Shown: piece by piece, positions 35,630 to 46,885 of the stretch
How positions within the stretch are numbered: the first letter of the stretch is position 1
Layout: every line of letters begins with the position of its first letter
From: Silene conica
Taxonomy: Eukaryota > Streptophyta > Magnoliopsida > Caryophyllales > Caryophyllaceae
Length of the DNA stretch: 64,000 bases
Reading direction: 5' to 3'
Assembly (NCBI GenBank): GCA_029255685.2
Contig: CM055313.2
Span: 48,378,079 to 48,442,078 of the forward strand
Program-made: the position numbers and the translations under genes
Notes under the pieces: model-generated
The model's database searches: none
Seen by the model: only the letters and a program-made list of their open reading frames with translations
What the model was told of the DNA's origin: nothing

Positions 35630-37601
35630 GAGTAATGCTCCCGACGCGCGCACGTGTACCCCAACTTAAATATGAACTTGACCTGAAATAATGAATGAGA
35701 GATGGGTAGACTTAAGGACCAAGTGGTAGTCTGTATTGTGATTTCTCTATGTTAGGTCTAACCGGTTTGTTAATTGTCCTTGAGTCTATTGTTGTGCTTT
35801 AGAACAGGTGAACTATGAGCGTACCAGAATGGTGACGAAGACTGGTGTCTACTACCGAAGTTGAAAGATTCTTGCTATATTTGGTAAATGCTTCCTTGTC
35901 CCCTAAATTGCCTCTTGTTCTCATGGATCCCCTTTCTTCTCTTTTCTCTTGATGCATTTCCTTTTTCTTAAACTCTCTTATATCATGTCTCGAAAGCTAC
36001 ATTCGTAAGTTCCCGACTTAAACTCACTCTTGTCACTTGCCTCTTCTTTTGGCGCTTCATAAGTAGCTTAGCTTAGTAGTTGAATTTGGGGAACTTGATC
36101 GAGGATAACCCTTAGTCTTCTTTCGGAAAGTTAATGTTTTTGGAATAGTTTAGGTTGTGTAACAAGCTATGTCTTGGTGAACTTGATGCTTAGTTGGTTG
36201 CCTATGGTGAGTAGAATTGGTTGATAGAATTCCTGGCTTAGAAAGTGAGTGGCAAGTGTGATGTTTGGTGAAACTTGTCCTTTGGAATCATATTTGGGAA
36301 CGAGAGGTAGTAGATTGAAATGTGTTGGTTCAAGAGTACAAATGAAGTGTTAGGACTCATAAGGATGAATTTGGGAAGTATGCTTGGGATGTTAATAAAG
36401 ATGAATATATGAGTAAAGTGAGCTAGTAATACTTGACCTTGGGAATCCGTTCTAAGTTTAATTGGCATGTTACCTTTGGTGAATGAGGATTGTTCATGAC
36501 TATGGATGAGTAATGGAGGAATTAGTATTGTGGCCTTAGAAGGATTTATGGAATTTTACACTCTTAGTTGTTTGAACGGAATTAGTGTTATGCCTTAGTG
36601 GAGTTACAAGGTCATGTCTTGATATGCTGAATGGTGTGGTGAAATACAACTTGTGGACTTGTAGGATTTCGAGCCTGAGATGTTTAAAGAATGTTTGGAT
36701 TCTTATACAGAGGTGTGAGGATGTATATAATGAACTTTAACGTCCACTCTCTAAAGTGTTGATGAATTTGGAAGAATCTGCTTCTTTTGTGGGATTCAGA
36801 TAGAGTGACGTGATGAATAAAAAGGTAATAATGGTATAGAGATTGTTGATCCTGGAGTGTTATAGAAATGTCATTTGAGGAGTTTACAATATAGAGGTAC
36901 CCGGACTTTGTAAAGCTGTTGATATTGAGGTGATGACCGTACATTTTTATTTTTGGAAGAGCTTATATTATGGTGGACCAATTGGGAAGATGTGTTTTAG
37001 AAGGGGTTAGTTCGACATGCTTGAATTGGGAAATAGAAGTTGAGAGCCTTGTGAAATTTTTGGGAATCCCGAGCCTTGAGATTTGTGCCAGTTGAAATCT
37101 TAATCTTGCTTCAACGCTTCTCTTCTTCTTTCTTCTCACATGTGGACTCTATTGAGCTATGCTTTCACAGCAAAGTTTACTTGACCTTCTGTTATATCTT
37201 GTATCTTCTTACCTCTAATGCTTACCCTTCTATTATAGGCTTCACTTTCATTGACATCCTTAGCCTGGAGTTTCCAACCTTGTTACCTGTCTCTCTCGCT
37301 CTCTCGAGTTCCTGTATCTCGCTTGTCTCTGAGTTCGTATCATATCCTTACCTTTGTAAACCTTACCATCCTTCCTTTTGTTTAGTGGTGAGGTTGGCCC
37401 CGTTTGTGGAATAGTAATGTGTGTTTGAGGACCCTTGGTTTGGCCTTAACGGGATTAGTTGAGAGAGGTTGCATTGTTATCCTTAGGTAATGAGATGGTA
37501 TGCCATCCTAGTTGTTGGTGTTAAAGACTTAGCCATATGAGTGTTTCCTATGTTTTGGTGACAACCGTGAGAGTGGAGTTGTTGATGGATCCTATGTGAT
37601 G
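35630..37601 (+). mobile_element. Untranslated interior of a non-autonomous Gypsy element (LARD1)
   Basis: About 2 kb with no coding capacity. It is homologous in order to 40481-42300: the same opening (CTCCCGACGCGC, ATGAATGAGAGATGG, ACTTAAGGAC) and the same CT-rich stretch (37100-37330 against 41800-41990). Because two copies share non-coding interior, it is a large-retrotransposon-derivative type rather than a decayed pol. It is interrupted on the right by the Athila-like LTR. Confidence 0.65.
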
Positions 37602-37882
37602 TGTGCATTTTGTATAGACTTTTTAGTCTTGTTTTAGCACACATTCTCATAATATTTGGTGATTTTATATCATTTTGTACCCTGTATGTGCTACTTTGTG
37701 TTCATGTTGTTATCTTGCAGTTAGTGACCAAATAGTAGCGGAAACCGAGCTCTTTCTGCCTTAAAGCACTGTCTTTTTATAGTCGATGGAAGAAACACGG
37801 TCGGTTGCACCTCAATCGAGAAGTTTTAAGCGAAGAATCAACTTCTGGGCTTGTCGAAGGATCTATCGAGGAAGGCAAAGTC

Positions 37883-38121
37883 CTCGATCGAGCTGTCTTG
37901 TGCTCGATCGAGGGATCCAGATGAGGAAAAGTTGTCGATCGAGCAGTCACGTGCTCGATCGAGGGGTATTCTAGAAGAAAGCGCTCGGTCGAATGCCAAA
38001 GTGATCGATCAAGAAGTTCCCAAGAAGAGGGGTCGATCGAGTAACCTTCCACTGTTCGCTCGACCGTTTTGTGAAGCTGAAAGTGCTCGATCGAGAGGAA
38101 TTTTCCCTCGATCGAGAGCTT
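37883..38121 (+). repeat. Array of CTCGATCGAG palindromes in U3 of the Athila-like LTR
   Basis: Perfect or near-perfect copies at 37883-37892, 37903-37912, 37935-37942, 37954-37963, about 38003, about 38033, about 38087 and about 38110. The first four form two pairs with 10-13 bases between members. Confidence 0.85.
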
Positions 38122-38170
38122 GGAGACTCTTCGTGTTCACAGGAGTTAATATTTCAGTTCAATTTTTGCC

Positions 38171-38178
38171 TATTTAAA
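38171..38178 (+). promoter_or_regulatory. Candidate TATA box of the Athila-like LTR
   Basis: TATTTAAA followed by a G-run, 50 bp downstream of the palindrome array. Motif call only. Confidence 0.4.
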
Positions 38179-39365
38179 GGGGGTTTCTGAGATTTTTAGG
38201 CTAAGTTTTTCTTACCCTAAGGCTGCTCTCTGCAGACTTATACTAAAAACTCTTCCCTCAGAAACTTTGTAGCCGACATTGGCTTTTATTCGAGTTCTTA
38301 AATTTTTCGTTTAAGGTTCCCTCTCTATCGCTCTCAACCCTTTCCTACTGTAATTCCTCTTCCTTCGTTTCTTATTTCGAGTTCTTATCGTTAGTGCCGT
38401 TATCTGTTTCCGTTTTTCTGATTTTCGTTATTTATTCGAGCCTTACTCTGTTTTCGTTTACTATTGTTTTTTACTGTTTTCGATCGTTTATCAGCCTCCA
38501 CTTCGTTCCCCTTGGCTTTTGTTTCTTTCCCTTCTTTTGGTTTCTGGATTCAGTTTTTAGTACACTCATTTTATTCTCTTTTAGTTTCCCATTTTTCAAC
38601 TTGAATTTTATGTTGTTTCATACTTTCGTATTCGTCTAAAGAACAACGCTACCGCGTCTTGCCTTTCTCGATCTGTTTCCGTTAGACTTATGTTTTTCTG
38701 TCTATACTCCTATGGTCTGTTTTGTCTCTCATTTTAGAATGTCGTATGCTAGTTTAATTATGCAAGTCGTTACCGTTGTCATTCATCCTTTAATTATGCG
38801 TAACTAAACTTAGTACTAGGATTTATGGTAGCCATGGCTTAGGATGGTATGTTAATTCTGGTACCCATATTACGGTCTGTTCGTATCCGTCGTACCTTAT
38901 TTTCTGTTAATTGTTTGAGTCGACGCACTCAATTGACTGTGTAGAAACCCTCTTGGCCTAGATCGGAAGATTGGTTTAGGGGTAGTTCTGCGACGATTTT
39001 TTAGGACTGTGCTAATTAGGGCGGAGGCTAAGTTAGTAGGGTTTTAGGGTGAATAGCGGACCGGAAGGACCTTTTCTGTACCCACAACCCGCAGTAGGAT
39101 GACCTATATTCGCAGACCAGACTTAATAGCCATGGTGCACCAGAAATCCTAGAGCTACCCTTTTTTCTCATTTCCTTATTTCCTACCTTTTATAGTTTAG
39201 CGTCAAAATTCACTTAAACCCCATATTTTGGTTACTTAGACGAACTTGGTCAGACTGTAAGATCCCTGTCTCCCTGTGGAATCGACACCCGACTACCTCT
39301 TCTACATTTAGTTGAGACCAGTTAGGTTTTATTTTTGATAGGGTTGCGACAGTCGTGTCAAAATT

Positions 39366-39383
39366 TGGCGCCGTTGCCGGGGA
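39366..39383 (+). other. Primer binding site, tRNA-Asp type
   Basis: TGGCGCCGTTGCCGGGGA, the standard Athila/Tat primer site, 5 nt after the LTR end. Confidence 0.9.
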
Positions 39384-39475
39384 GATGGTGCATTTTGTAT
39401 TTTAAGTCTTGTTTGTCTTTTAGTCTCATGGAATTTATTCCTTGGGGCAGTTCTTCCGTCTCGTCCTAGTGTTTA

Positions 39476-40045
39476 GTGCTTGCAGGTATGCCTAATATCG
39501 CGAGCCATTCTGAGCCTAATGCAGACGACTGGCCCAAGGGACCCGTTCTTCCTGCAACTAAGGATGGGACATTTGGTATTCAACCATCCTATTTACAGCT
39601 TGTGGGGAGAAATGTTTTTAAGGGCGGCACGGATGAAAACCCGCCAAACATGTTGAGATCTTTACCGATTATTGCTCAACTATTCCTCTTGTCGCTGGAG
39701 TAACTGGTGATAAGGTTAAGGGATTTTTATTTCCTTTTTCCTTGGTGGACGATGCTAAGGACTGGTGGAGAGATCTTGACATGGTAGCCGCTGAAGTTGT
39801 GGATTGGAACACCTTGGCCATAGCTTTCTACATAAGATATTTCCCCCCTCAACGAACTTCTGCGCTGAGGGGGCAAATTACAAATTTTTCTCAAACCGAG
39901 ACCGAGAATTTGAGTGAAGCATGGTCAAGAATTAAAAAGCTGGTACGCTCAGTCCCGCAACACGAATTCGAGCGCTGGTATTTGTGCACTCAATTTTACA
40001 ATGGGTTGCGGTACGAGCATAGAGCTATCCTAGATGCTGCCCCGC
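39476..40045 (+). pseudogene. Athila-like gag, truncated and frameshifted
   Basis: The first frame (39476-about 39657) carries the start of an Athila-type Gag. After a one-base shift near 39657 the frame continues through the core of the retrotransposon Gag domain: Leu-Phe-Pro-Phe-Ser-Leu, Ala-Lys-Asp-Trp-Trp, Arg-Tyr-Phe-Pro-Pro, Glu-Ala-Trp-Ser-Arg, Phe-Tyr-Asn-Gly-Leu and Asp-Ala-Ala. The sequence then switches within a codon or two to unrelated LTR sequence. Either ATG 39476 or 39488 could be the start. Pol is absent. Athila elements are Gypsy retrotransposons often found near plant centromeres; this is a 5' remnant. Confidence 0.85.
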
Positions 40046-40466
40046 TATGCAGGATATTGAGATATTTTATACTTCACATGTTTATATATGTTGGAGTATT
40101 CTGTTTGTATTTCTGTGTTACGTGTCGTTACAAAAGGTGGCTAGGAGAACTCTAGTCATTTCCCACTAATTGTGGCGTACATGTTTACATGTATGTAGGT
40201 ACATGACAGGTGGTTGGCAGAGGGTTGCATGGAGCTAGCGAGCGATGATCCTTCATCGATTGACTTACACTTCTACGTTAGCTAGACTTTAGATTTACAT
40301 TTCAGTTCTTGAGTGCCTGTAGGGATGTGCCATCCCAGGCTGTTTGTATATATATTTTACTTTCAGTTTTAATTCACCTCGTTTTTATGCATGTTAAAGT
40401 TTAAATTCCGCGTAAATTTTGGCATGTTGTATGTTTTATTTTTCCGCTTTCGCGAGGGGTTTTACA
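40046..40466 (+). repeat. 5'-truncated LTR of LARD2
   Basis: The last about 420 bp of a LARD1-type LTR, ending GGGGTTTTACA before the primer site. It joins Athila gag directly, with no LTR start, so this is a recombination or deletion junction rather than an insertion boundary. Confidence 0.75.
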
Positions 40467-40468
40467 GT

Positions 40469-40480
40469 TGGTATCAGAGC
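40469..40480 (+). other. Primer binding site of LARD2
   Basis: TGGTATCAGAGC, 2 nt after the LTR end; initiator tRNA-Met type. Confidence 0.85.
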
Positions 40481-43424
40481 GTTATCGCTCCTGACGCACT
40501 CATGTAACCCCCAACCTTAACTTGACCATATAATTGAATAATGAATGAGAGATGGGGTAGATTTAAGGACTTATATTGTAGTCTGTTTTGTGATGGCTCT
40601 TATTAGGCTCTAACGTGTTTGTTGATTGTCATTGACTTCACTTTTATATCTTTCGATCGACGAACCGTGGGCTTATCCATTTGGCGGTGGAGATCGGAGT
40701 TTCTACCGAAGATAGAAGATTCGTGCTATTGTTGGAGAATGCTTCTGAACCTTGACGATACTCCTCTTTCTTTGTGCACCACCTTCTTTGATAACTCCGA
40801 ATGCACATCCTTCTTTTATAATATTTGTCCATCTCACTTGAACAGATCTTCATATCTTTTCAGCTTAACCTTGTTGCTTGCTTTCTTAAGGTGCCCTCTA
40901 GGTAATCTTCCCTTTTAATGGATTTGGAGGAACTAGTCTTAGGATAACCGTAAGCTGTGTTATGAGAAATATTGTTATTTGAGGAATAACTTAAGAGGTA
41001 TCGAGAGATATGTTTTGGTGATCTAAGGGTCGTCTATCCAATTGGGAGAGTAAAAGTGAGTGATAGGATACTTGCTTGAAAGTTGAATTGTATACTGAGT
41101 ATTCGGTGGAACCTAACCTTGAGAACCATGCTTAGATCGCGAAAATTGTGGATTGAAGAGTATTGTTTAAGGGTTAGATAAGATACTTGAGGATATAGAG
41201 CGACCTAGAAGAACAGATGGGTAAAGTGAGTTAGTATCACTTGACTTAGGTGAGTGATTGAGTTGAGAAAGGTCCGTTATTGAGGAATGCGAATCATTAG
41301 CTATAATGGTTGAGTACTTGAAGAGTTTTGACTTAAACCTAGGAGAAGTAAATAACTACTTGACCCTGGGTTGCTTAATGGATTTAGCGTTTATCTAATG
41401 AGGAACTTAAGAGAAATTTAAGGATGCACCACCGGTATGTAGATAGAATAGAGAAGTTTATTTGGGGATGAAAGTTCGGAAAACCTGATGGTTTAAGAAT
41501 TGTTATCTGGTGGACATTAAGGTAAGTAAAGTAGATATCGCATATAGGGGTGATGACCCGAAAGTGTTGTTGAATTGTCATTTGAGGAACTAGCAGAGAT
41601 GTGACATCTCAAACTTTTGGGAATAAGTAGCTGCAATAGTGATATTGTCTAAAGGTTTGAAGATTTGGGCGTGTAAATCGTTCGAAGAATTGTTCGTGAG
41701 AACCGACTATTGGATGGCTTGATTTGAGAAATAAGAAGTGAGAACCCGGTGAGAATAGTGAGAGACCCGCACCTTGGGAGATTTTCATAATCGTTTCTTT
41801 TATATCGCTTCTCTCCTTTCTTCTCCTTTGCTTCTTCTTCTGCTTTTGGCTTCAATTTTATTGGAGTCTATAGCCTAAAGTTTCTTACCTTGTCATCTCG
41901 TTGTTCCTCGAGTCGTTTTCTTATGACTCTCTCGGAATCTGTATCGTGTTTGTCCCTGAGATTCGTATCTCATCTCTTCTTCCTTGAGCCTTGTTCCTTT
42001 ACATTTAGATTAGTGGCGAGATCGACCTGTTCTCGGGGTAGAGATATATGCCTTGAGGAATGCTTGGTTCTGCGTTGTTAGGATTGGTTGAGAGAGTTGG
42101 TGGGAATAATGTTCAGGCGATGTTGGATAGTGTACCGTCTTGAGAGTTCCATGTAGGATGGATCGGTGTGTAAGTGGTAATTGTAGATTTGGAAGTACCA
42201 TTTGAGAATTGGAATAGGATGCTTGGTGTTATAGATGAATTTAGAGGAATGTACCTTGGATAATGTTGATATGGTTAAATAGATGAATGAGGTAAGTTAG
42301 GGCTACTTAATCTTGAGGAATTTTTGTAATGCAGAAAGGACCATACTTGAGGAACGAGAGTTATTGGTAACTGTGTGAGAGTATTGAGACATTTACAAGT
42401 GGACTTATAGAGCTGACTGAGTGTTGACCTTAAGTTACTTATTGAACCTTGTGGAATAAGTTTGTTAGGATCGAACTGTTAAAATTTAAGGTTATAGGAT
42501 AATGAATTGAACACCATCTCTTGGGTTTTGAGGTTCGATGGTATGGTAATAGAATTCCGGTTTGGAGTTTCGGAAGTCTTCTTGTTGAGGAATACCCTGT
42601 TTTGTGGATGAGATAATTATAAGAGGGAATCGTGAAGCCATTGAGGAGCTAGAGATCACTGGAATTTGTCTTCCGGGGATATATTAGGAATTGTTGTAAC
42701 GATGCGTTGACTATGGATTGAGTGGTTAGTGACCCCATGTTTGGCAAGAGTTACCGTCTTCCTTGACATTTAACCTGGTTGTTCCGTTCCTTCGATCCTC
42801 CTTGTATGTTCTGTCAGCTGTGAAACTTGAAACTTCTGATCCTTTCGTGTCGAAAGTAATCTCTATGATTGTTTCTACGCTCCCAATGACCGTTTTGGAG
42901 TTGTTCACTTTGGAAAGTTTGCAGTTTTTGGAAAATCTTGTTTGTTTTCAAATTTGAAACTACTTCCTCTTTCGTCGGAAGTAACCTTGGTCGTTGTTGC
43001 AATTTTACTCTTTTGAGGAATCGAAAATAAAAGTTTATTTTTGGGAAATTTGGTTTTAAAAGAACTGGTTTATTTGCAATATGATTGATCTCAGCGTCGA
43101 TTTGTCATTTGAACTCGTTATTAGAGACGTCTGATAACCTGAACTATGCTTACCGACACCGAATTGATCTATATTTTGAATTTTGACTAAATTGAATTTG
43201 GGACTTGTCTCAGATTTGGACTGTCGGACTCTTGAATACGTAACGAGAATCTGAATGTCCATTGACAAATACTTGTGCCTTGAAATCTTTCTTCTTGAAA
43301 CCTTTTTGGGAAATAAAGTTTTGGGTACCATAACCCGGGTAGTACGTATGGTAGCTAGAGTTGTTTTTGTACTTAGTTTTGTCTTCAAGTTTCGAGGACG
43401 AAAATTTTTGGAAGTTGGGGTGAT
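40481..43424 (+). mobile_element. Untranslated interior of Gypsy LARD2
   Basis: About 2.9 kb between primer site and 3' LTR, without any ORF resembling gag or pol on either strand. The left two thirds is homologous to LARD1. The right end has the usual chromovirus-type finish, TTTCGAGGACGAAAATTTTTG and a purine tract (GGAAGTTGGGGTGAT), directly before the LTR. Confidence 0.7.
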
Positions 43425-44844
43425 TGTAACATCCCGCATTTTCGTAAATAATATTTTAATGATTTTAAATTATTTTACGAAATATAATAATGTTTTAATA
43501 ATAAGTCGTAAATTTAAATTGAAGATTTCCGTTAAGATCCGTCTTAACAATATTAAGTTCTTAAGATGTTAACTTGCCTTAATTCAAACCCGACTTAAAA
43601 ACCCGTTTCAAAACAAGTAACCCGATTCATTTAAGAAAAAGGACTACAAAAACCCTAAACCCAAAGCAATCCATCGACATCTCAAAAACTCAAACACTGA
43701 TACATTGTTCTTCATTTTTTCCTTCTCTTTTCAATCTTAAAATCAATTTTCAGAGCTCTTCCGAATCCCGAATCAAGGTAAGTCATACATTTTCGGAATC
43801 CTTGCGAGATTTCCAACCTTTCTATCTCTTTCAATTTCAATTTCGTCGAACTGGAAAAAGACGCTGTTTTGGGTAAATTCCGGTTTAAGCTTATAAAACC
43901 CGTTTCTTTTGTTGTAGGGGTTGGACTAGAGGATCCTAAAGTTCATAGCTTTGTTATTGAAGAAGATTTTGGAGCATAAACGCTTTTAAGGTGACGATAA
44001 TGAGTAACTCGGCCTTATTGTTTATATTAACACAATATGTGGTTTAAATGTTGTGTTTCATATGATTTATGAACTTGAATGGTGTTAAGAACTTAGTAAT
44101 ATGTTAGGTTATGTTTTATATGTCAATGGATGTTAAGGTTTAGTGTTTATGGGGTTTGATGTGGTTTATAAAATGGTGTTGCCATGGGGAATGGTTGTTC
44201 TGAAATTCATATGCTAATTTACGGATGAGGATTGGTATAATTCGAGATTCGTAATGTTTGATGAGTTGTGTTGTTGGGTTCATAGTATGTGTAATACTTC
44301 GTGTTGCTATCCACTGTTGTTCATGGTTCACGCCCCTGCACACTGCCCCCGCGTCTGCCTATCTGTTTCTGTCCCTGAATGGCCTGATCAGACCCAATTA
44401 TTGCTGCCCTTTACTGCTGCTGTATCAGTCCCCCTCCCGATGTCCGTTCAACATTATGTTCCTACATTCTACTTCCGAGTTTGCAATTCTGTTCGGCAAG
44501 CACCACTGCCCCGCTGATTCTGTACTGCACAGACCACTTTCCCATTTCTGCATCCCTATTCTGCATTCCGTTGCTGCTGCCTCGTTATTACTGTCCGCGG
44601 TCCCCATTCCTATCGTCATTTATGAAGTGTCTGACCGTTGTAGTGCCGCTGCCCTGTACGGGTTATAACTGCTGTTGCGTTCTGGTGTGTTTGTTGTTGT
44701 TCGTTAATGTTATCTCGCTGCTGCACTCGAATTACTACTGCTGGTCATGGGTAGTTCCGCTGTCTATGTTGTTAGTTTAACTGTTGCCTGCTGCCGTGGT
44801 CATAACAGTTGTTTATTTCAGTGTTGCTGCTGCCTTTACTCATT
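43425..44844 (+). repeat. 3' LTR of LARD2, truncated by an inverted junction
   Basis: Starts TGTAACATCCCGC after the purine tract. It contains an AC/CT-rich 5'-leader-like part (43610-43790), followed by CAAGGTAAGTC, and a GCTGCTG-rich segment (44250-44840). After 44844 the sequence turns into an inverted copy of the same LTR family. Several overlapping ORFs in the GCTG-rich part are low-complexity chance frames. Confidence 0.75.
44509..44844 (+). repeat. Left arm of a 336-bp inverted repeat (LTR sequence)
   Basis: Its reverse complement is found at 46546-46656 plus 51606-51829 (335 bp once element E and one duplicated GTAGT are removed). About 1.7 kb separate the arms, so a transcript through both could fold into long double-stranded RNA. 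Confidence 0.85.
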
Positions 44845-44849
44845 ATCGT

Positions 44850-45650
44850 CACCTTAACGCATAGCCTAGATGCCAAATCAATCCGCAAGTATAAAGGTTC
44901 AGAGGCGACATCTTAACGCATAACCTAGATGTCAAATCAATCAGCAAGTATAAAGGTTCAGAGGCGACATCTTAACGCATAACCTAGATACCAAATTAAC
45001 AGCAGATATAAAGGTTCAGAGGCGACATCTTAACGCATAACCTTGATACCAAATTAACAGCAAGTATAAAGGTTCAGAGGCGACATCTTAACGCATAACC
45101 TAGATACCAAATTCACATTCTCAAGCAAGGACTCAGAGGCGAAAACTCAACGCATGCATCGGCTATCAACAAGACACTAGACTCAGAGGCGAAAACTCAA
45201 CGCATGGACTAACACCCAATTCACAATCAAAAGTAAGGAACTCATAGGCGAAAACTCAACGCATGTTCCCCTACTACATCACAAGATACTAGACTCAGAG
45301 GTGAAAACTCAACGCATGGACTAGCATCAAACACCTGCACTCCGGGTAAGGTATGACAACCTGAATGCCCCGTCGTGCAGTTGCTCTACTCGTCAGACTC
45401 AGAGGCCAGCTTAAGGCATGTCCTGACGCGATCACTCAAACATTTCTGGACTTAGAGGCGAAAACTCAACGCATGTCCCAGACACGACAATCAAACATGT
45501 ATGGAGCTCAGAGGCGACACCTTAACGCATACCTCCATACACGACAAACAAACACATATAGGGCTCAGAGGCGACACCTTAACGCATACCCCTATATATG
45601 ACAAACAATCTACGTATTAAGTTCAGAGGCCAGCTTAAGGCATACCTTAT
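44850..45650. repeat. Tandem array of about 58-bp units
   Basis: Units around CAGAGGCGAC and CTTAACGCATAACC. The CTTAACGC motif starts at 44853, 44912, 44971, 45029 and 45087 (spacing 58-59), then degenerates to CTCAACGCATG versions up to about 45650. On the other strand the core reads GGTTATGCG, like the degenerate repeats at 34540-34960 of the LARD1 LTR, so I take it as subrepeats of that LTR family in reverse. Confidence 0.8.
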
Positions 45651-46545
45651 TACGCATCAATACAATAGCACCCAAAGATAACAACTAGATCCTTAGTTCT
45701 AATCTCTTATACTTCTAAACAACACTTAATTGATCCCGGGAACTAAGTTGAGGGAGAGCCGGTTTCTCTTTCGGTTACCCGACCGGGGGGTCTCTATCCT
45801 CACTCCATTCCCGAACCCAATATAGTGCCGCCCGAACCTCGGGGATCTCAAACACACATATAAGTATAAGAGAAAGGCCAATTTGGATTAAGTTATTTCT
45901 AAACGACTGCTATATATTAAAATCTCTTAGTCCGATAAGAATTATTAACGGACACTTAAGAATTAACTAATTTTAGACAAGTCACTAATTACTTTACTAA
46001 ATCTTACTTAGCTTAAATATATTTCACTAAGTATGATTTCGTTCTAATTAACCGGTTCAATCGATAAAGGAAATAAACACGATTTAAATTAAATTTCATA
46101 TTATATTACTTATGTTTTATACGGGAAAATCGACTAACTAATTAAATTATTTCTACATGCTTCTAATAAGACCGTAACCCATTACTTATTCGTAACGATT
46201 TCTAACGTATACTATTTAAACGTAAACAAGCTAGCAAGAACGTACGTAAATTAATTAATTCAAGCAGCCTAGCAAGCACGTACGTAAAATAATAATAATA
46301 TAATAATAATATAATAATATAATAATAAAATAATACTAAAAACTAAAATGTACAGGAAGTATTATGTTGTACGTGCGTAATAATAATAATTAACTATTAG
46401 AAGTATTAGTAAACATTAGTAACGAACAACAGTAGCAACATCTACAGCAACATCAACAATGTAATGGCGGCAACAGCGTGAAGAAAACACGAGAACTTCA
46501 TCAACAATTGTACCCACGTTAATAACAATATGTGACATCAATAGC
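45651..46545 (-). repeat. Inverted LARD-family LTR sequence, AT-rich
   Basis: No gene. Bases about 45740-45795 read in reverse resemble 34396-34445 (GACCCCC...GG, AACCG, CCTCAACTTAG). A short AAT/AATA microsatellite lies at about 46288-46335. Confidence 0.55.
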
Positions 46546-46656
46546 AATGAGTAAAGGCAGCAGCAACACTGAAATAAACAACTGTTATGACCACGGCAGC
46601 AGACAGCAGTTAAACTAACAACATAGACAGCGGAACCACCCATGACCAGCAGTAGT
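46546..46656 (-). repeat. Right arm of the inverted repeat, first segment
   Basis: Reverse complement of about 44734-44844. Ends with GTAGT (46652-46656), the target duplication of element E. Confidence 0.85.
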
Positions 46657-46878
46657 TGTGTAAAATATGAGACGAGAATGATGAAGGAATCCTTATTGCC
46701 TTCCAAGTTCTGTACAACTGTTTACATATATAATATCCAACTTATGCTCCTTCATGTTCCCCTTCCTATCTTAACTCCTAGAAATTAATTATACACATAA
46801 TTACAGTATGGTAAATGCTATTAATATTCACATGATAATATCAGAATATATGGCATATTCTTGATATTATTCTTCACA
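46657..46878 (-). repeat. 3' LTR of element E
   Basis: In window orientation TGTGTAAAATATG...TTCTTCACA. Directly inside it (46879-46892) the minus strand reads TTGAGGGGGAG, the polypurine tract. Confidence 0.95.
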
Positions 46879-46885
46879 CTCCCCC

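Larger units (their letters stand above)
37602..39360 (+). repeat. Athila-like Gypsy LTR
   Basis: About 1.76 kb from TGTGCATTTTGTAT (37602) to GTGTCA (39360), directly before a tRNA-Asp type primer site and an Athila-like gag. It contains a palindrome array (37883-38121) and, 50 bp later, a TATA-like TATTTAAA at 38171. The left boundary is set by similarity to the usual TG start only; no target duplication can be checked since the other end is missing. Confidence 0.75.

Noticed and set aside
37076..38639. Several plus-strand ORFs of 60-112 aa across the LARD1 end and the Athila LTR
   Set aside because: No homology to each other or to known domains, they cross element boundaries, and their composition follows local CT-rich sequence.
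44254..44780. Three overlapping ORFs of 87-136 aa with hydrophobic, Cys-rich products
   Set aside because: They lie in GCTG/CTG-rich LTR sequence, in all frames at once and also antisense, which marks low complexity rather than genes.
44850..45650. Regular repeats with spacer-like stretches, superficially CRISPR-like
   Set aside because: Units are about 58 bp and vary along their whole length, decaying gradually, with no constant repeat/unique spacer alternation and no cas genes. The sequence context is plant LTR DNA.
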